From positions 18,734,860-18,798,859 of the forward strand of contig OU452199.1 in the NCBI GenBank assembly GCA_911728435.2: a DNA stretch of 64,000 nucleotides, given 5' to 3'. Both the position numbers and the translations under genes were made by a program. The notes under the pieces are model-generated. The model searched no databases. It saw only the letters and a program-made list of their open reading frames with translations, and had not been told where the DNA came from. Below, one piece after another: positions 47,801 through 59,558 of the stretch. Position 1 is the first letter of the stretch. Each line of letters begins with the position of its first letter. This DNA comes from Apoderus coryli. Lineage: Eukaryota; Arthropoda; Insecta; Coleoptera; Attelabidae.

Positions 47801-48421
47801 TTTAAAAGGTAAAAATGCAATAATGTTTTCATTATGTGTTATTACTAAATCTGTGACTACATTTTAGTGCTTAAAAAAACTGGAATATAGCCAACGAAAC
47901 GTCGCATATTTGATGAAATAGAGTTTTACTTGTAAAGTTCTAAAAACCCAAGACGTAGGATATGTATGTACGTTCTTAAAAAATTCTATTTACAAAAGAG
48001 ATAAGTGTACCTCAAGCATTTACAGTTATTTTCTAAAACTAAGAAAAAATTATGTTAATACGAATATAATTAATTAATTACTTGTACCTAACTATATACG
48101 CTTGGTTTATCAAAAAGTATTGAACATAAAAGGGTTTCAAACCAGAGGTGTTTACTTAATTTCTTAGACGTTATGTAAAATTTTTGAATAGTTTCATTGA
48201 CAAAAATGATAAGTGTACTGCAAGCTTTTCTAATTATTTTCTAAAGTAACCAGATTATGTTAAATTGTAAAACTTTCTTAAACTATTAGCATTTCCCTCC
48301 TTTCGTATCAACCTTTTATCAAGAAATATTTGCTTAAAACTGTTCGCATTTACTTTAAAGCACTTTGAATAAAGCGTCTTCAAAAATATAATTATATAAA
48401 TTAAAAGTTCGTTGTTTTATA
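44852..48421. other. No gene recognised in 3.6 kb
   Basis: Short open frames only. A 19-bp direct duplication (TTAAGATGTTATGTGTACTT) lies at 47289-47328. Two similar blocks of about 200 bp (around 47980 and 48190, sharing AAGTGTACYKCAAGC and TTATTTTCTAAA) suggest an old local duplication. Possible regulatory content cannot be judged by eye. Confidence 0.4.
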
Positions 48422-48779
48422 CGGTGCGTCCACGGATTTAGTACACGTATGGTGTAAATGAGAAAAATGTTCCAAGTTGAAATTTGACCTTTTGGGTATC
48501 AGGCCTGCTTGGGCTAAAACTAAGTTGAAAAATCAATGTACAACGAATTTTACATAATTCTCAAGAGACATTTGTTTGTAAAAATGTGTACTTTTAAAAG
48601 CTATGACATAGTGTCAATTTTTGATGTGCTAACTTTGATTTTTCAGTTTTTTTTTTATCTTACCGGATTCAAAACAAGGGCAAGCTGTTATTTGTTTATC
48701 TCAATCGCTCTCTCAATATGTTAAATGCACACGTTAGTATATAGCATTTTGTTCAACTTAGCTGATATAGACGATGTTA

Positions 48780-49740
48780 ACGCTAGACCAAAGAATTTTT
48801 ATTGTACAATGTTATGGAGTTGGGAGGGGAAGATTCGTATGGTGGAGTGATAAGAAAATTCCGTGTAAAATATCCCAATGTACACGCGTCAGTTAATTGT
48901 GTTAAAAACGTTGTTACGAAATTTAGGTGTTGGTAGATAGGTAGGTTCAAGATGAGTGGGTCTGCACCCTCCAGTGTGACTACCGAGGGTCTATTGTGGC
49001 TCATACCGATTCATATTTCACGCAAGCAAGAGCAGCAGTATTTGGCAGTTCTAAATTTCGGTGTACTGGCCTGTAAGGCACTTTCCTAAAATGTCATTAA
49101 GGAAGAGAGCACAGAAATATTAGTAAATCTCACTTGCAATTTATTTATAACGCAACGCACGTAGAACCATTGAAAGCAAAATTTATACACACATTAGAAG
49201 AAAATCATGGTGATCAATATTTGCAACATCAAGATATTGCTAAAAATATAATTTTCTCGGACAAATGCAATTTTAATACTAATGGAGTTGCAAGTTCTCA
49301 AAATTTATGGGACTGTTCCACGGAGAATCGAGTGTAGAAGGCAACATTACAAACAATAAGTAAATGTGTGGCTTGGTATCTCTTATGATGGGATTATAGG
49401 GCCTTATTGATCGAAATGAGCAAAATACGAACCAGTATAGCTACTTGGAAATGTTGGACAATTTCCTCTTAGATCATTTGCATAATAATATGCTTCTTAA
49501 CCACTGCCAGACAGTTTACTTCCAACAAGACTGACCACCACCGCATTCAACGGGAATCGTTCGAGAATGGCTAGATCATGAATTTCCTGGACGGTGGATT
49601 GGACGAAATGGCCGAATTCTTTGGCCTCCTAAATGCCGAGACTTGAAGGTAATGTTTATTTATGGGTACACGTTAAATAACGATTTGATTGAATTGAAAC
49701 GCAGAATCAGAGATACTGAATATTAATGCCATTTCAATTC
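48780..49740 (+). pseudogene. Broken DD41D-type transposase
   Basis: Frames in order: VIRKFRVKYPNVHASVNCVK (N-terminal DNA-binding region), EPLKAKFIHTLEENHGDQYL, NIIFSDKCNFNTNGVASSQN (first catalytic Asp, compare FSDECTFYLNG), then FPGRWIGRNGRILWPPKCRD (compare FPGRWIGRRGPIEWPARSPD). The second Asp region is frame-shifted, and the third catalytic region is lost in the erosion after 49640. It resembles the protein at 31961-33034 but is clearly a different, older family member. Confidence 0.65.
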
Positions 49741-49779
49741 AAAAAAATGTGTCGCCCGAAACCTATAATATAAGCAAAA

Positions 49780-49874
49780 ATATATGCATAACCTGCGTAA
49801 TGGAGCAGAATTTGAATAATTGTTATTGTTATAATTGTATTATTTTCATCATTTCTAATAAAGTAACGCAAAAA
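49780..49874 (+). repeat. Duplicated transposase-end segment, left copy
   Basis: Encodes the C-terminal LRNGAEFE and reads on into GTATTATTTTCATCATTTC and TAATAAAGTAACG. The same 95 bp occur in the same orientation at 52033-52127, directly flanking the inserted palindrome. Confidence 0.7.
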
Positions 49875-49876
49875 TA

Positions 49877-52030
49877 CAGGGTGTCCTACGGTGGCAACCC
49901 ATTAGATTATTTCAGAAACTACTTCGAATTGAATTTTGAAAATTTCAGTGTCTATATTATCAAATATGCTCTACACAAATAATATAATAGCAACGGCAAA
50001 GCACTTCCGGTTATACCGGAAGTTGATGGCAACTTTGTTATTTTAAACGGAACACCCTATATATTATTACATTTTTGGATTCTAAATAAGATTCCAGACA
50101 TATTTCATGTATCATGTCCTATACCTAACGTCAGTCGTTTTTGACTTCTATCAAGATTTATGTCAAAATTGACAATTTAGGGCTCCATAAGAATTCCGTT
50201 TTTTCCTTGTAAATCAGTATTTAATAATTATTTTGCAGGTATTTTCTTATCAGGTGGGATCTTCTTTTTCGAACTGACAAGACATTTTCTGATTCGTTTA
50301 TACAGGGTGGTCAAAAAATTATATTAAAAACGGTTCAAGAAAAACAGTTGAAAGTCAATTTTTTGAAATGGAATGGGTATATTATTATTATTTTATCTTC
50401 CTTAGCATTAAAAAATAATGCAATTTTGTAATAGGTTATCATTTTCTAAAATGCATAGTTTTCGAAATATCGTCATTTTAAAAAGGGGTCATATCGAACA
50501 ATTAAATTAGTTTTAAGAATTGCTTGTTACATAAAGCAACAAGACTTTCAGTTATGTTGGAAATTTGTTTCACACTACCATGCTTCCACCAGACGGCCGT
50601 TTCGTAGATCCACGACTCATCAGTGGTGATCGGCAGGCAGTGTGACCCAAATTTCCAACATTTACAAAGAGCTTATACTAGCACAAGAATTGATTGAGAG
50701 AGTATAAGCTCTTTGTAAATGTTGGAAATTTGGGTCACACTGCCTGCCGATCACCACTGATGAGTCGTGGATCGACGAAACGGCCGTCTGGTGAAAGCAT
50801 GGTAGTGTGAAACAAATTTCCAACATAACTTAAAGTTTTGTTCCTGTATGTAACAAGCAATTCTTAAAGAAAGCCTCCCTGCTAGGGGATTCGGGCGCAT
50901 CTAGTGTTGGCAATAGGGTATAATGGAGTTGTTACTTCTTGTCCGGCCATTGTCTGTGAACTGTGTTTCACCCGGCATATTGCCTGTTCACGCTAGATGT
51001 CGCCAAAAACATCTCTCTCTAAATTAGTTTTGTTATCGTTAGTTGATTAACTTTTTTTAGTTGAAAATTTATTTAGTTTAATCTTCTGTTCATTTCTGCT
51101 GTATTATTTTAAATTTTAGTCTTAGTTCGTTGTAATACTTGATTTGTATACCACCCAACCTGCTCTAAATGATTTCTCAAAATTCTTCCTAATTTCTCTA
51201 GTCATCGTTAGCAAATGGGGGTTTCTCTCGTTAAATACTCTACAGGTGATATTAATCACTTTATTTTATTCTCCATGAATTAATAATAAATTTATAATAT
51301 CAATCAGTATTTTTCATTTTTATTAATTTGACGTTTAGTTTGACGTTAAAATGACAATAATTTCATGGCTAACTAAATTAATTAGCTAGCTTCCAGAGAT
51401 ACAACGGTAGGCGCTGCAGAAAAAATTAAAATGACGATATTTCGAAAACTATGCATTTTAGAAAATGATAACCTATTACAAAATTGCATTATTTTTTAAT
51501 GCTAAGGAAGATAAAATAATAATAATATGCCCATTCCATTTGAAAAAATTGACTTTCAACTGTTTTTCTTGAACCGTTTTCAATATAATTTTTTGACCAC
51601 CCTGTATAAACTAATCAGAAAATGTCTTGTCAATTCGAAAAAGAAGATCCCACCTGATAAGAAAATACCTGCAAAATAATTATTAAATACTGATTTACAA
51701 GGAAAAAACGGAATTCTTATGGAGCCCTAAATTGTCAATTTTGACATAAATCTTGATAGAAGTCAAAAACGACTGACGTTAGGTATAGGGCATGATACAT
51801 GAAATATGTCTGAAATCTTATTTAGAATCCAAGAATGTAATAATATATAGGGTGTTCCGTTTAAAATAACAAAGTTGCCATCAACTTCCGGTATAACCGG
51901 AAGTGCTATGCAGCTGCTATTATATTATTTGAGTAGAGCCTATTTGACAATATAGACACTGAAATTTTCAAAATTCAATTCGAAGTAGTTTCTGAAATAA
52001 TCTAATGGGTTGCTATTGTAGGACACCCTG
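49877..52030. mobile_element. Palindromic element with 605-bp arms
   Basis: The arms 49877-50481 and 51426-52030 are reverse complements of equal length, starting CAGGGTGTCCTACGGTGGCA and ending with its near complement; TA flanks both. Each arm contains the hairpin CTTCCGGTTATACCGGAAG (near 50010 and 51890) and GGTGGTCAAAAAATTATATT (near 50305). The outer 185 bp alone look like a complete small MITE (ending GGAACACCCTATATA), so the arms may be composite. The 944-bp centre carries a hammerhead-ribozyme element. No transposase. Confidence 0.8.
50515..51020 (+). ncRNA. Hammerhead-ribozyme retroelement, head-to-head dimer with 11-bp TSD
   Basis: A 506-bp insertion flanked by AAATTAGTTTT on both sides (50504-50514 and 51021-51031). 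It consists of an inverted partial unit (50515-50698, minus) and a longer unit (50703-51020, plus). The plus unit has CTGATGA (50757-50763), stem II GTCG-TGGAT-CGAC (50764-50776), GAAA (50777-50780), stem III ACGGCCGT (50780-50787) and the predicted cleavage after C 50788. Stem I is 5 bp (50752-50756 with 50789-50793), continued by 7 bp (50735-50741 with 50804-50810) and 12 bp (50721-50732 with 50813-50824). The minus unit has the same core (50623-50592) with one stem-II mismatch. Type I, very short stem III. Confidence 0.85.
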
Positions 52031-52032
52031 TA

Positions 52033-52127
52033 TATGCATGAGCTTCGTAACGGAGCAGAATTTTAATAATTGTTATTATTATAATTGTATTATTTTCATC
52101 ATTTCCAATAAACTAACGTAACAAACC
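52033..52127 (+). repeat. Duplicated transposase-end segment, right copy
   Basis: Reads CTTCGTAACGGAGCAGAATT and on to TTCCAATAAACTAACG, parallel to 49780-49874. After it the element continues to its right end, which the left copy does not. Confidence 0.7.
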
Positions 52128-52181
52128 GAGTAACAAAATAACTACTTTATGCAAAAATTAGAAAAAAAAATGTATTGCCAG

Positions 52182-52258
52182 TGCTGGGATTCGAATCCAT
52201 AACCTTCTGCATGCGAAGCGGACGCCGTACCAATGTATTAAAGTAGTCAATCACTACA
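52182..52258 (-). repeat. tRNA-Ala-derived SINE-like segment
   Basis: On the minus strand GCGTCCGCTTCGCATGCAGA (anticodon arm of Ala type) and GGATTCGAATCCCAGCACTG (near-perfect B box). Better preserved than the copy at 37715. It lies in the 3' part of the dead DD41D element, so it is likely a later insertion or part of a SINE. Confidence 0.5.
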
Positions 52259-52692
52259 TATATTCTTATAAGATTATAAGTCAACTAATTAACTGCTGAA
52301 ATTTTAAACGCAATTTTCTCTGTAATTTTGACGTTACACTATTATTTGTTTATTTATGGTTTTTATATTAGGAAGTGTAGATTTCTTCTTATGTTATTAT
52401 TTTTCTAATAGATAATAATAAAAATACAAATAATAAATTACAAACAATCAAAGTGGGCCGATCCAATGAATATTGACACTCTGTCCGAACAACTGCAACA
52501 AGTAAATATTTTTAATATTTTTAAAAATAACAATACTTTACTCTTGATAATTTTTAAATCATTTCGTAAAACACCCTGTCCATTAATTAATGGGACAGAT
52601 ATATTCGACTTCTTAGTTTTAGACCTCCAAAAGGTCAAATTTCAACTAGAAACTTTTTTGGCATTTATGCCTCAATCTGTGGACACACTGTA

Positions 52693-53500
52693 TATGTTAA
52701 ATTATATGAAAATTTATATCGAGACAAACCCAAGTACATATTATATGTTATACTTTTTTATTAAAGGGATCCATATTTCTGGTAACTAGTTTATATCCAC
52801 AGAATTCAACTATACAGAATGTAAGACAATGAATATTATAAATTTTTTGTAAATAACATTATACAATGCACATAGAGTACCAGCCTATAAATCTAAATTT
52901 AAGTAGTTGTCAACTACGTATTATTCTACACGAACAATGGCTGATCCCTATGATAAACTTTACTGCTTGATAGAATAAAACTTTATAGTGCTTCTATTGT
53001 TACTTGCAACACTGTGTGCATTGAATCATTTCAAGTTTTTACAACAAGCTTTATATTAAGATGCTTATATTACCAAGGCAATATCAACGGTATTAAAGTT
53101 AAAAATTTTCCAAAAATCCATGAAACTTATCTTTGTTGGAAAAATATTAAGCTGTTCAGGTTGCTGCTTTCAGTATAGTTTAGCATAGAATATATAATTC
53201 CATTTAAAACTTTAAATTACTATGACAGCAATATCGTGAATTAAGTAGGTACACCCAAATAGATGCGAAATGCAAATAAAAGTATGTTATAAATGTTGGT
53301 TAGTTAATAAAATTGGATTTAGTAGAAGTAGAGCAAAAAATGTAGCGTAATACAATAATTAACCAAGCACATGTAACTCTAACAAATAAATCCGATCATT
53401 TGCTAGATATTTCAATGGCTTTACCTTTCGACCACTCATGTGGACATAGAAACTTCTTAATTTTCTTAAAATCAAAAGCAGGAACAACGTGAAATATATC
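52693..53500. other. No gene recognised
   Basis: AT-rich, short open frames only. Confidence 0.35.
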
Positions 53501-53509
53501 CAACTTATA

Positions 53510-54560
53510 CAAGTAATAATAATAATAAAGGACCTTATTAAGGGCGAGTTTCAGTTCAGTGCCAGATGCCACTGTCTGTTCAGCTAACCCACAAAAATCT
53601 AATAATACATTAGCATGACAAAAAAAAAAAAAAAGAAACAACAAAGAGAAAATACAATAATATTTGCCTTAACTAACCTTAATCAAGTACAATAATATAT
53701 AATATATCAATCTTGCAAAGGCATTAATGTCCTTATATACATTTATTTTAAGGCTATAGATTTAGGCAATCCTCTCAATTCGTTTGGCAGTTCATTTTAT
53801 TATATGTATAGGATCTTCTGAACATTTGAGTAGAGTGGATAAGCGGGGTAAGTGCGTGTTTATGACGAATATTTATATTATGCACATCCGTCCGATATTA
53901 TATTTTTTGATGTAGATATGGCGGATTCTCATCACGCACGATTCCGTAGAACCTGCAAGCAGAATGACAAAGCCTCTTATTTCCCATATTTATCCAACCA
54001 ATCAGAGTGAGTGTATGAGAGATTCTTTGATAATTCCGAATACCATAAATCAAGCGGAGACAGGAGTTTTGCAATTTATGTATTTTAAGCCATTCTTTTT
54101 GTGTCAAGCACGGTGAATAAATCACGTCACAATAGATTAGCATTGAAAGTACTAATGAATTACAAAGCTTGGCTCTAAGCTCAACACTAAGCACGGAACT
54201 GTTCTGAAATATTAATTTTAAATTCACATATCCCAATTGAATACGACGCGAGATATACTCAGTATAACGAAAATCCTGATCAATCAGAAGCCCAAGGTTC
54301 TTAACCACCGGTCTGAATGGTATACAACATCCCTCCAAAATCAAAGACATATTATAAGTCTGTTCAAAAAGATTTCTGTCATTTCGCCAACCAAATACTA
54401 ACAGTTTTGTCCGGATTTAACTTAAGGCAATGCGCCTTAGCAAACTCACCCAATTTAAGCAAATCAGCATTGATACCAGCAACCGCTCGTAGAGAGTGTA
54501 TACAGTAAATAAAAGAGGTCCCAGTATAGATCACTGTGGTACTCCTGTAGAAATAGGCGA
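53510..54560 (-). pseudogene. LINE fragment (RT end, thumb and 3' tail)
   Basis: Minus strand. At about 54540-54400 the frames give WSILGPLLFTVYT, directly followed by AVAGINADLLKLGEFAKAH and CLKLNPDKTVLLVFGWRNDR. The thumb follows at 54350-53898: VVKNLGLLIDQDFRYTEYIS, LCNSLVLSMLIYCDVIYSPC and KLQNSCLRLIYGIRNYQRIS. The catalytic YADD block is missing between LLFTVYT and AVAGINAD, an internal deletion. A TAATAATAATAATAAAGG tail at 53515 may belong to this or a neighbouring LINE. Confidence 0.6.
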
Positions 54561-54784
54561 GTATGTTGATTTTAAGTAGAGAGCGTATTATACATCACCG
54601 ATATACAGAAAAGTTTATTAAACGTAGATGTACGAATTAAAAGCATTCTGTGACACAAGTGATAGAAATAACAAGGCATTATGGCAGTGTGTATTCTCTG
54701 ATGCCTTTGAAATTACAGTTCGAGACGTAACACTTCACATAGGAAACAAGGCAAGTGCGGGTTAAGGAAGTTCTATATATGTCC

Positions 54785-54990
54785 CACGGCAGTTTAATTG
54801 GGATACCACCTGACCGCTAATCGGTAGATGTGGGTTGAAATTCCACTTGTGTCATGGAATCTTTTTAGCCAAGCTTTCGGAAATATTTCCTTCCTCAGGG
54901 CTGCAAAACAATGCAGAACAAAACAACGCGACTGTCCTGAAATAAAATTTAGTGACAGTGAAAACATTAACTTGCGCACTGCCCCACCTT
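54785..54990 (+). repeat. tRNA-derived SINE-like repeat
   Basis: GGCAGTTTAATTGGGATACC resembles an A box region and GGGTTGAAATTCCAC a B box, with an anticodon-arm-like GACCGCTAATCGGTAGATG between. It continues with GCCAAGCTTTCGGAAATA ... CTCAGGGCTG, a block also seen at 17796. The tRNA fold is imperfect, so a SINE is more likely than a gene. Confidence 0.4.
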
Positions 54991-55459
54991 GTTACTGCTA
55001 GGTGAGTTAAATTACTACCATGTTGTGTATTCACATCACAACATTTTTTTTGTAAAATCATTAATATTACCAATGTACATTCCAAATATTACAATAAATC
55101 ACATGGGAACAAAGAGCTTCCATATTATGTATAGGTAGTGCAATACTTCAATAAAACTAAACTGAAATGGAATATTATATAAAATAAATATAAAAATATT
55201 TATGGAAATCAAAATAAGTATGGGTGTCTACAACCTACGGTAAACTTTTTACCTAATACTACTTAGTTGTTTAATTAATACTGAGTGCACAGGGATGATA
55301 TAGGACAGGTTGAAAGTCGCACTAAAGTAACCAACATTGAAACGTTAAGAAATTAGGCTGATGTATTTACCTAACTCATGCTGGAGTCGCAGCTCTATTA
55401 TATTTTAGTCAGTAAACCAGAATGTTGTACACCGAACTACCACTTTGACAGTACATGGT

Positions 55460-57019
55460 CAGTGGCGGCTTGTCCTATGAAGCAAGTGAAGTGAAATTAA
55501 TAATATTTAAGTATTTAATTTTATTTTATAGTGTAATTATTTTTCTCCATATAAAATTTAAACTATAAATGAATGTACCTATACTTAATTTTCAACCTGC
55601 TTTATATACCATAAAATTGTAATTTTGAATTTCGTCTTCATCTGAAGCAGGCTTTATCGTATACACCTATTTAACCTACTTAATTTACATACCTATAGGT
55701 ATTTCCCTCTTTTTTTATTCGTGTAATAATAGTAAACCATTATTTATTTCGGTCACTCTCTTCCCTGTGTGCGGCAGTTGACACCCTTGCCAGTGCTTGT
55801 GTCCTCTGACACACCAATAGCCTATTTATTTATCATACACGTTCTTATGCAGAAGAAGCGTTCCTCAAAGCATTTTCATCTATAATTCAGCCACAACGCG
55901 CAACACTGATATCTGGCATATACCCACTATACAACCACCTATCGCTCTTCGTATAAATATAGTTGCCAGCGTTTAATTGTACTAAGCATAGCATACGAAT
56001 TTTGCCATTAAAAAAACACTATAAAACTTCATATAGATGCAGCAGAGATTTAATGCAAAATAAGGTTATATGACAACGCTTGGCGAGTGTTTTGTACTTA
56101 TATCATAGAATAATAACTATATTAAACTGTGCCGATATGTTGATTATTATTTTGATTATATCTATCACACAGTCGCAGATTTCTAGTGCTGTGTGCTTCG
56201 GGAAGCTTAAAGTTTTGATTTTTGATATTTTGAATACAAATTAGTCTTTCTATTTAGTTACCTACATATTTAATTTAAGTCTTAAAACCTAAAAAAGTAG
56301 TGAACAAATTAAAAATATATATACCTATATGGTTATTAATTAGTAGGTACCTACCCTTTTTTTATAAAAATAAATGGGTAGGTACCGTAAAATATTGTTT
56401 TTTTAATAATATAATATATTATAATATCTCATACTTTAATATGGAAGAAGCAAGTGGAAGTAGTACACATCAGCAGTGTAAATTATATTTACGCTGACAG
56501 CAGGTAAGCGCAGTTATTATGAAAAATGATGTTTATTGTTTAATTTTTTACTAAAGTTAAGTTTTTTAATCAACACTCCTTTTAAGAACAGAAAAATCTT
56601 GTTAAAAACTTACAGACGCACCTGTTCCAGATTGAAATAAATGTTTGATAAATATAAATAAAGGCCAATGCATAAAAGCAGAGCTTTTAATAATACCTGG
56701 TCACAGATTTACTGTGACCTGGTATGAGACGTATTATGATTTGCTAACAGGTAGGGTAGCATAAAAGTAATTTGATTGACAGTTTCATAAAATGTGTTTT
56801 ATTTAGTATTATTATGAAGTAGGTAAATATATTCTAGATACTAATTAACTTTAATTAAGGTTTTTAAGAAAACAATACTTAGGTGAGGTACCTACTTATA
56901 AACATAACCTATATTTTATGCAGTTGACGATGTAGGGATATCCCTATTAATTTTAGCTACCTATATGACTTTATTTTATGATATGCTTCACTACATTAAA
57001 CTGCCACAAGCCGCCACTG
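55460..57019. mobile_element. hAT-type non-autonomous element with 8-bp TSD
   Basis: TACATGGT is repeated exactly outside both ends (55452-55459 and 57020-57027). The ends are the perfect 14-bp inverted repeat CAGTGGCGGCTTGT. An 8-bp duplication with CAGTGGCGG-like ends is the signature of the hAT superfamily. The interior shows no transposase; a short frame MEEASGSSTHQQCKLYLR at 56441 could be an eroded N-terminus. 1560 bp. Confidence 0.85.
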
Positions 57020-57039
57020 TACATGGTCCGTTCCACATA

Positions 57040-59110
57040 ATAATAATAATAAGCACTTTATTTATTGGGCAAAACTCAATTACAGCAAACATCAATATCT
57101 AAATAACTAATAACTAATAACTAAATAACTAACAAATTAAATAGCTACTGCAGACTAATTAACACCTATAATATTGAAAATAAAAAAATAAGTATATAAA
57201 AACTCACTCTAAACTTAAATATGCATTCAATATAAACTAGAAGAATATATTGGTGATTGTTCCAATATGTTTGTTCTACGCGGATCTACGTAAAATATGG
57301 GCCTGGCGAGGGGTATATAAATTAATTTTTGACAGCAGCAACAAACAATGTTATTATGTAATAAATTGTAAATACATTGAATAGATTGGACGGCTCTCCT
57401 AGAATATAAGGAGGTTTCAACTATATCGTTAATAAATATTAAGAATAGCAAAGGTCCCAAATTTGAACCCTGTGGGACACAAGAGGTTCGTGTGAAGCCC
57501 CGTAACCGAACATCCTCAATCTGCACAAACTGACGCCTCTGTGATAAATAAGACTCAAATAGAGTCAGCAAATTTCTGGAGAGTGCAAAGTAATCCAGCT
57601 TTGATAGTAAGATAAAATGATTAATCTGATCAAATGCCTTTAGAAAGTCGGTATAAACTACGTCCACTTGACCTCGGATGTCCAAAGTCTCACATATATG
57701 TTGAGAAAATACCGAAAGATTTGTAACACAAGATCGCTTCGTATAAAATCCATTCTGGTCAACGATTATCATATTCTTCACCTGATCAAAAATTGTGTTA
57801 TAAATAATCATTTCGAATAATAACTTAGAAAAATTGCACAGGATAGAAATATAGTTCCTAATAATGGATGCATCACCCTTCGTTAATACAGGAATAACCT
57901 TTGCAATTTTTCAAGTCTCTGGGATAACACCCGTTTTAAGAATTAAGTTAAAAATATTGGTTAATGGTGTGAACACCAGCGGTCTTTAAGATTTTTACAT
58001 GCTTTTAATTATTTGATTCTCGCTAACACATTCCAATGAGATGACGGGCAAACCTGACGCGACCTCCTCAGCTTGAACGTCATCAACCGATTTTATATAA
58101 ACACTGTCAAAGTATAACGCAAAAGCAGTTTCAACATCCTGAGGACAATTATACTCATGAACATCATAGTTCATGACCCCTGAAACTCTTGAGCATCCTT
58201 AATCTGATTTTTAATCAGCCGTCTCAAGTTAATAATTTTTTGTTTGAAATATTGAGTACGAAATGTTTTAAAATTACGATGTGCCTTTTCCTTAGAAAAT
58301 ATATTACCAATCAAATCTGAATCATATCACTGAGGAAAACGTCGCCGCCTATCAATTTTACATGATGCATGTACGAAAAATATCTGATAAAATGTTATTG
58401 AAGGCATCGCATGAGGCATCAACACTACTCTGATCATAGACACTCTTCGAGTTGGTATTAAGGATTCTATCATATAAAACGGGATAACCAGCTTTTCTGA
58501 AGTTAAATTCGTCCGGCGGGGCATCCTCAGTTACCCTGAGACGGCTCAATCGAGGCAAGACTATCTCAAAATTAATACAGAGTGGACTATGATAGTCATC
58601 AACGCGAAGAAGAGGCACATCCGCGGCATCGACTTCTATCGTTTTGAGAGCTATGAACATACAAAGGAACATTAAAATCACGGAAAATAATATTTTTATC
58701 AATTAACAATTCAAACAAGATAATTTGATAAAAAAAAATTCAAATTCATTAATTGCAATGGAAGGTGGAATGTATATAAGGATAACATATAGGTATAGCA
58801 AAATTATACGAAACAATTTTACAGCTTACAATATCAATACAAGGTGAAATCATGCCAATAAAGGGTGTCACAACTGGCGTACTTAAATATGTTTCATTAT
58901 TTACAGCTATCAAAACACCGCCTCTGTTAGTGGACGTATCAGTAAAATTTCTATCCCTCCGATACACCGAAAAACTAGGCAAAAACTCACTGTTTAAAAC
59001 ACTATCATCTAACTAAGTTTCAGTTAAAGCAAAGAAATCAGAGTCAGCTTCCACCAATGAGCATAAGCAACTGATTTTGTATCTTCTGAGATCGACAAAA
59101 GTTCATTTAT
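57040..59110 (-). pseudogene. LINE related to the 5672-9617 element, decayed
   Basis: Minus strand. From about 59060: DSDFFALTET and, past a stop, LDDSVLNSEFLPSFSVYRRD, RNF and RGGVLIAVNNE (endonuclease). 58702-58358 gives FNFRKAGYPVLYDRILNTN, matching YNFKKANFHALYNAVLDAD of the element at 7188. 57811-57227 gives QNGFYTKRSCVTNLSVFSQH, VYTDFLKAFDQINHFILL and CVPQGSNLGPLLFLIFINDI, then jumps directly to SIQCIYNLLHNNIV and DPRRTNILEQSPIYSSS. The catalytic ADD block and thumb are therefore deleted. A TAATAATAATAATAAGCACT tail lies at 57040. Same broad family, but a diverged member. Confidence 0.7.
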
Positions 59111-59558
59111 AAATCCCACAACTATTCTTTTGTAACGGAAGAATCTATCACATTGTTTTGCATTTTACCTAAACTAAACATTAAACAGAACGGTTGTTTC
59201 TGTTCTGTTATTTTAGTAAGAAAACATAAATATTGTATCTTCGACTGTCACTCCATCAATACAACGTCTATGCACAATACACATCCATGTGTCGATGTAT
59301 TTATTGTTGTGTAGTGTTCTATGAAATTTCCTGAAATGAACAACGTTTATGATTCATTTATTTAGGAAGATTCCTTTTTTTGTTGCAAACAATCTGCCAC
59401 CTTGTTTTGTATTGGACCATTTGCTAATGCATTCCTGTGCAAAATCTGTACGAATCTTAGCGAAACTTGTAAGGGAAATTTAAACAAATTCTATATCCTA
59501 TTATCCTTGTGTACTCAATTTTACTAAAACAAAACAAAGTATTACGTAATTAATATTA
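59111..59558. other. No gene recognised
   Basis: Nothing beyond AT-rich sequence seen. Confidence 0.3.

Larger units (their letters stand above)
48422..52690 (+). mobile_element. Dead DD41D-type transposon with nested palindrome
   Basis: The left end, TA then CGGTGCGTCCACGGATT, and the right end, complement of CAGTGTGTCCACAGATTGAG (to 52690), share a terminal region that reaches CAAGTTGAAATTTGACCTTT or its variant about 75 bp in. Without the 2.15-kb insertion the element is about 2.1 kb, the size of the intact DD41D element at 31392. The transposase is broken (48780-49740). The last 95 bp of its gene region are present twice, once on each side of the insertion. Confidence 0.65.

Noticed and set aside
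53396..53644. 82-residue minus-strand frame with poly-Phe and poly-Tyr runs
   Set aside because: The runs are translations of homopolymer and TAA repeats at a LINE tail.
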